The notes below the pieces were generated by a model. That model did no database searches and was not told the origin of the DNA. It was given only the letters and a program-made list of their open reading frames with translations. A program made the position numbers and the translations under genes. Shown here one piece after another: positions 61,978 through 64,000 of a stretch of 64,000 nt of DNA. This DNA is from Bacteroidota bacterium (GTDB lineage: Bacteria > Bacteroidota > Bacteroidia > NS11-12g > UBA955). The number at the start of each line of letters is the position of its first letter. The stretch's first letter is position 1. Location: NCBI GenBank assembly GCA_027488835.1, contig JAIYAW010000008.1:186001-250000 (forward strand), in the 5' to 3' direction.

Positions 61978-64000
61978 ATGGAGTTAGACCCAGAAGAAAT
62001 CAATTCAAGCGAACCATTAGATGATCAGCCTACAGAGGGTGAAGATCTTGGCAAAGTAAGGCCTGTTTCTGGGCTTTACAAAGACTGGTTTGTGGAATAT
62101 GCGAGTTATGTAATTCTAGAACGTGCAATTCCCGCAATTGAAGATGGTCTTAAACCGGTACAACGAAGAATTTTGCATGCGATGAATGTAATGGACGATG
62201 GTCGTTACAATAAAGTTGCAAATATAATTGGTGCTACCATGGCTTACCACCCACACGGTGATGCTGCTATTGGTGATGCTTTGGTAAACTTAGGGCAAAA
62301 AGATTTACTCATTGATTGTCAGGGTAACTGGGGTGATGTAAGAACAGGAGACTCTGCTGCAGCTCCCCGTTATATTGAGGCGCGCTTGTCGAACTTTGCC
62401 AAAGAAGTGGCATTTAATGATAAAACAACCGAATGGCAATTGAGTTACGACGGCCGTAAAAAAGAGCCAATTTCATTGCCAATGAAATTTCCATTGTTGT
62501 TGGCACAAGGTGTTGAAGGTATCGCTGTGGGTTTAAGTACCAAAATAATGCCGCATAACTTTGTTGAATTGTGTGAAGCAAGCATTGATATATTAAAAGG
62601 CAAACAAGTACAAATTTTTCCCGACTTTCCTACAGGAGGATCTGCCGATTTTAGCATGTATAACGATGGTAAAAAGGGAGCAAGGGTTAGGGTTCGTGCG
62701 AAATTTGAAGAAAAAGATAAGTCTACACTTTTAATCAAAGAAATTCCTTTTGGCACAACTACAGGTAGTTTGATTGAAAGCATTATCAAAGCCAGTGATA
62801 ATGGCAAAATAAAAGTTAAAAAAGTAATTGACAACACCGCCCGCGATGTTGAAATCGAAATTCAACTTGGACCAGGATTAAACGCCGACATTGCTGTAAA
62901 TGCACTTTATGCATTTACAGATTGTGAAATTTCTATTTCTCCCTTGGCGTGCATTATTGTTCAAGATCGTCCAATGTTCATTGGCGTGAGTGAAATATTA
63001 AAGGAATGTACAAAAAATACATTGCATTTGCTTAAACGTGAACTTGAAATTGAACTAGATGAACTCGAAAACAAATGGCATTATTCATCCCTCGAGAAAA
63101 TATTTATTGAGAATAAAATTTATAGGGACATTGAAGAGTGCGAAACTTGGGAAGCTGTAATTGAAGCAATTGATAAAGGTTTAGAACCTTTTAAATCTCT
63201 CTTCAAAAGACAAATTGTAGAAGAAGATATCATTCGATTGACGGAAATTAAAATCAAACGGATTTCTAAATTTGACAGTTTCAAAGCCGATGAGTTTATT
63301 AAAGGCATTGAAGCGCATATTGAAGAAGTGAAACATCACTTAGACCATTTGGTGGACTTTGCAATAGATTACTTCAAACGTTTGTTGAAGAAGTATGGTG
63401 CTGGCAAACAAAGGAAAACAGAGATAAGGGTTTTCGATACCATTGAAGCCAATGTTGTTGCTGTTGCGAATGTGAAACTTTACGCCAATTTAAAAGAAGG
63501 ATTTGTGGGTACCTCACTGAAAAAGGAGGAATTCTTAATGGATTGCAGCGATATTGACGATATCATTGCGTTCAGAAAAGATGGTAAATATTCTATTTCA
63601 AAAGTATCTGATAAAACATTCTATGGTAAAGATTTGATTCACGTTGATGTTTGGCGTAAGAACGACGAACGAACAACCTATAATTTGGTTTATTGGGACG
63701 GTGCTGGCAAAAAAGCCATGGCCAAAAGATTCAATGCTACAGGATTGATTCGCGAAAAAGAATACGATTTAACTGGTGGTAGCCCCAAAAGTGATATTTT
63801 ATATTTTTCTGCCAATTCAAATGGAGAAGCTGAAAAAGTAACCATTTATTTGAGTGCCGCGGCCAATGCAAGGGTTAAACAATTCGAATACGATTTTGCA
63901 AAACTTGCCATCAAAGGAAAAAATGCAGCCGGAAATCAGCTTACCAAATACCCAGTGCGCAAAGTTGAACTTCGCGAAAAAGGCGGATCAACATTGGGTG
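61978..64000 (+). CDS. parC: DNA topoisomerase IV subunit A, 3' end outside the window
   Basis: The first 674 codons of a type IIA topoisomerase A subunit. It begins with a short acidic leader, then VSGLYKDWFVEYASYVILER, AIEDGLKPVQRRILHAM and the winged-helix YHPHGDAAIGDALV. The catalytic tyrosine is about Y132 in GDSAAAPRYIEARL. The tower and coiled-coil segments follow, and the frame runs open through base 64000. Lack of the GyrA-type signatures and the sequence flavour point to the ParC-like subunit of Bacteroidota, matching ParE at 41975-43873. The two genes lie about 18 kb apart on opposite strands. Gyrase A is the less likely alternative. Confidence 0.9.
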   Translation, partial: MELDPEEINSSEPLDDQPTEGEDLGKVRPVSGLYKDWFVEYASYVILERAIPAIEDGLKPVQRRILHAMNVMDDGRYNKVANIIGATMAYHPHGDAAIGDALVNLGQKDLLIDCQGNWGDVRTGDSAAAPRYIEARLSNFAKEVAFNDKTTEWQLSYDGRKKEPISLPMKFPLLLAQGVEGIAVGLSTKIMPHNFVELCEASIDILKGKQVQIFPDFPTGGSADFSMYNDGKKGARVRVRAKFEEKDKSTLLIKEIPFGTTTGSLIESIIKASDNGKIKVKKVIDNTARDVEIEIQLGPGLNADIAVNALYAFTDCEISISPLACIIVQDRPMFIGVSEILKECTKNTLHLLKRELEIELDELENKWHYSSLEKIFIENKIYRDIEECETWEAVIEAIDKGLEPFKSLFKRQIVEEDIIRLTEIKIKRISKFDSFKADEFIKGIEAHIEEVKHHLDHLVDFAIDYFKRLLKKYGAGKQRKTEIRVFDTIEANVVAVANVKLYANLKEGFVGTSLKKEEFLMDCSDIDDIIAFRKDGKYSISKVSDKTFYGKDLIHVDVWRKNDERTTYNLVYWDGAGKKAMAKRFNATGLIREKEYDLTGGSPKSDILYFSANSNGEAEKVTIYLSAAANARVKQFEYDFAKLAIKGKNAAGNQLTKYPVRKVELREKGGSTLG

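Noticed and set aside
62445..62837. Minus-strand 130-codon frame inside parC
   Set aside because: Antisense shadow of a conserved topoisomerase segment; no family features.
1..64000. tRNA, rRNA, riboswitch or mobile element
   Set aside because: No cloverleaf T-loop sequence, rRNA segment, transposase, integrase or terminal repeat was noticed on reading either strand; a covariance-model scan would be decisive.

Overview
The window is a chromosomal stretch of an AT-rich member of the Bacteroidota, probably free-living and gliding or surface-associated. The evidence is three proteins with type IX secretion (T9SS) C-terminal sorting domains (two type A, one gliding-associated type B), a short 287-residue primary sigma factor, many Bacteroidota-type -7 promoter boxes (TAnnTTTG), a MenB of menaquinone synthesis, and lipoproteins with Bacteroidota-style lipoboxes. 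I see no rRNA, tRNA, CRISPR array, prophage, insertion sequence or integrase. No gene-free stretch exceeds 300 bases; the longest is 32568-32831.

Layout. 1-10.2 kb: a truncated unknown gene with an outer-membrane barrel, icd, a T9SS YHYH protein, menB, an ECF sigma/anti-sigma/beta-barrel operon, a methyltransferase with a PAP2 phosphatase, and an enoyl-CoA hydratase. 10.3-21.5 kb: an Omp28-like lipoprotein, a Wzx-type flippase, and a minus-strand run of nine genes for a nonulosonic acid of legionaminic/sialic type: aminotransferase, ATP-grasp, NulO synthase, HAD phosphatase, hydrolysing 2-epimerase, PtmE-like nucleotidyltransferase, CMP-NulO synthetase, a Cst/DUF115-like candidate transferase, and LegB dehydratase. 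21.6-31.6 kb: adk, a YjjG-like HAD, a T9SS cargo, a vWA membrane protein, mnmA, and a 1512-residue PKD-repeat surface protein. 31.7-41.9 kb: rpoD, feoAB, an M1 peptidase with aroE and a DedA protein, a tiny cysteine-tailed lipoprotein, ahcY, and a PIG-V-like mannosyltransferase. 42-49 kb: parE, several envelope proteins and lipoproteins, a ChrA transporter, and a GSCFA protein. 49-64 kb: icmF (fused isobutyryl-CoA mutase), a small secreted protein with a candidate sigma-54 promoter, ygiD, a lipoprotein, tex, hutU, an envelope-biogenesis operon (sigma-54 activator, lptE, a TPR protein, secG), and the start of parC.

How the parts work together. Most genes are housekeeping. The most distinctive system is the nonulosonic-acid locus, which with the flippase could decorate surface glycans or secreted proteins. 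It has no recognisable LegH-type N-acetyltransferase and carries an ATP-grasp ligase at that place, so its product may be an unusual derivative. Its candidate transferase resembles Campylobacter Cst/DUF115 proteins. At the DNA level two things stand out. The heptamer TGAGGGA/TCCCTCA is much commoner than base composition predicts and changes preferred strand near 22 kb. Also, -7 promoter boxes often end only 4-12 nt before the start codon, suggesting leaderless or nearly leaderless mRNAs. Many start codons given here were moved downstream of the longest reading frame on this basis or because of signal peptides.
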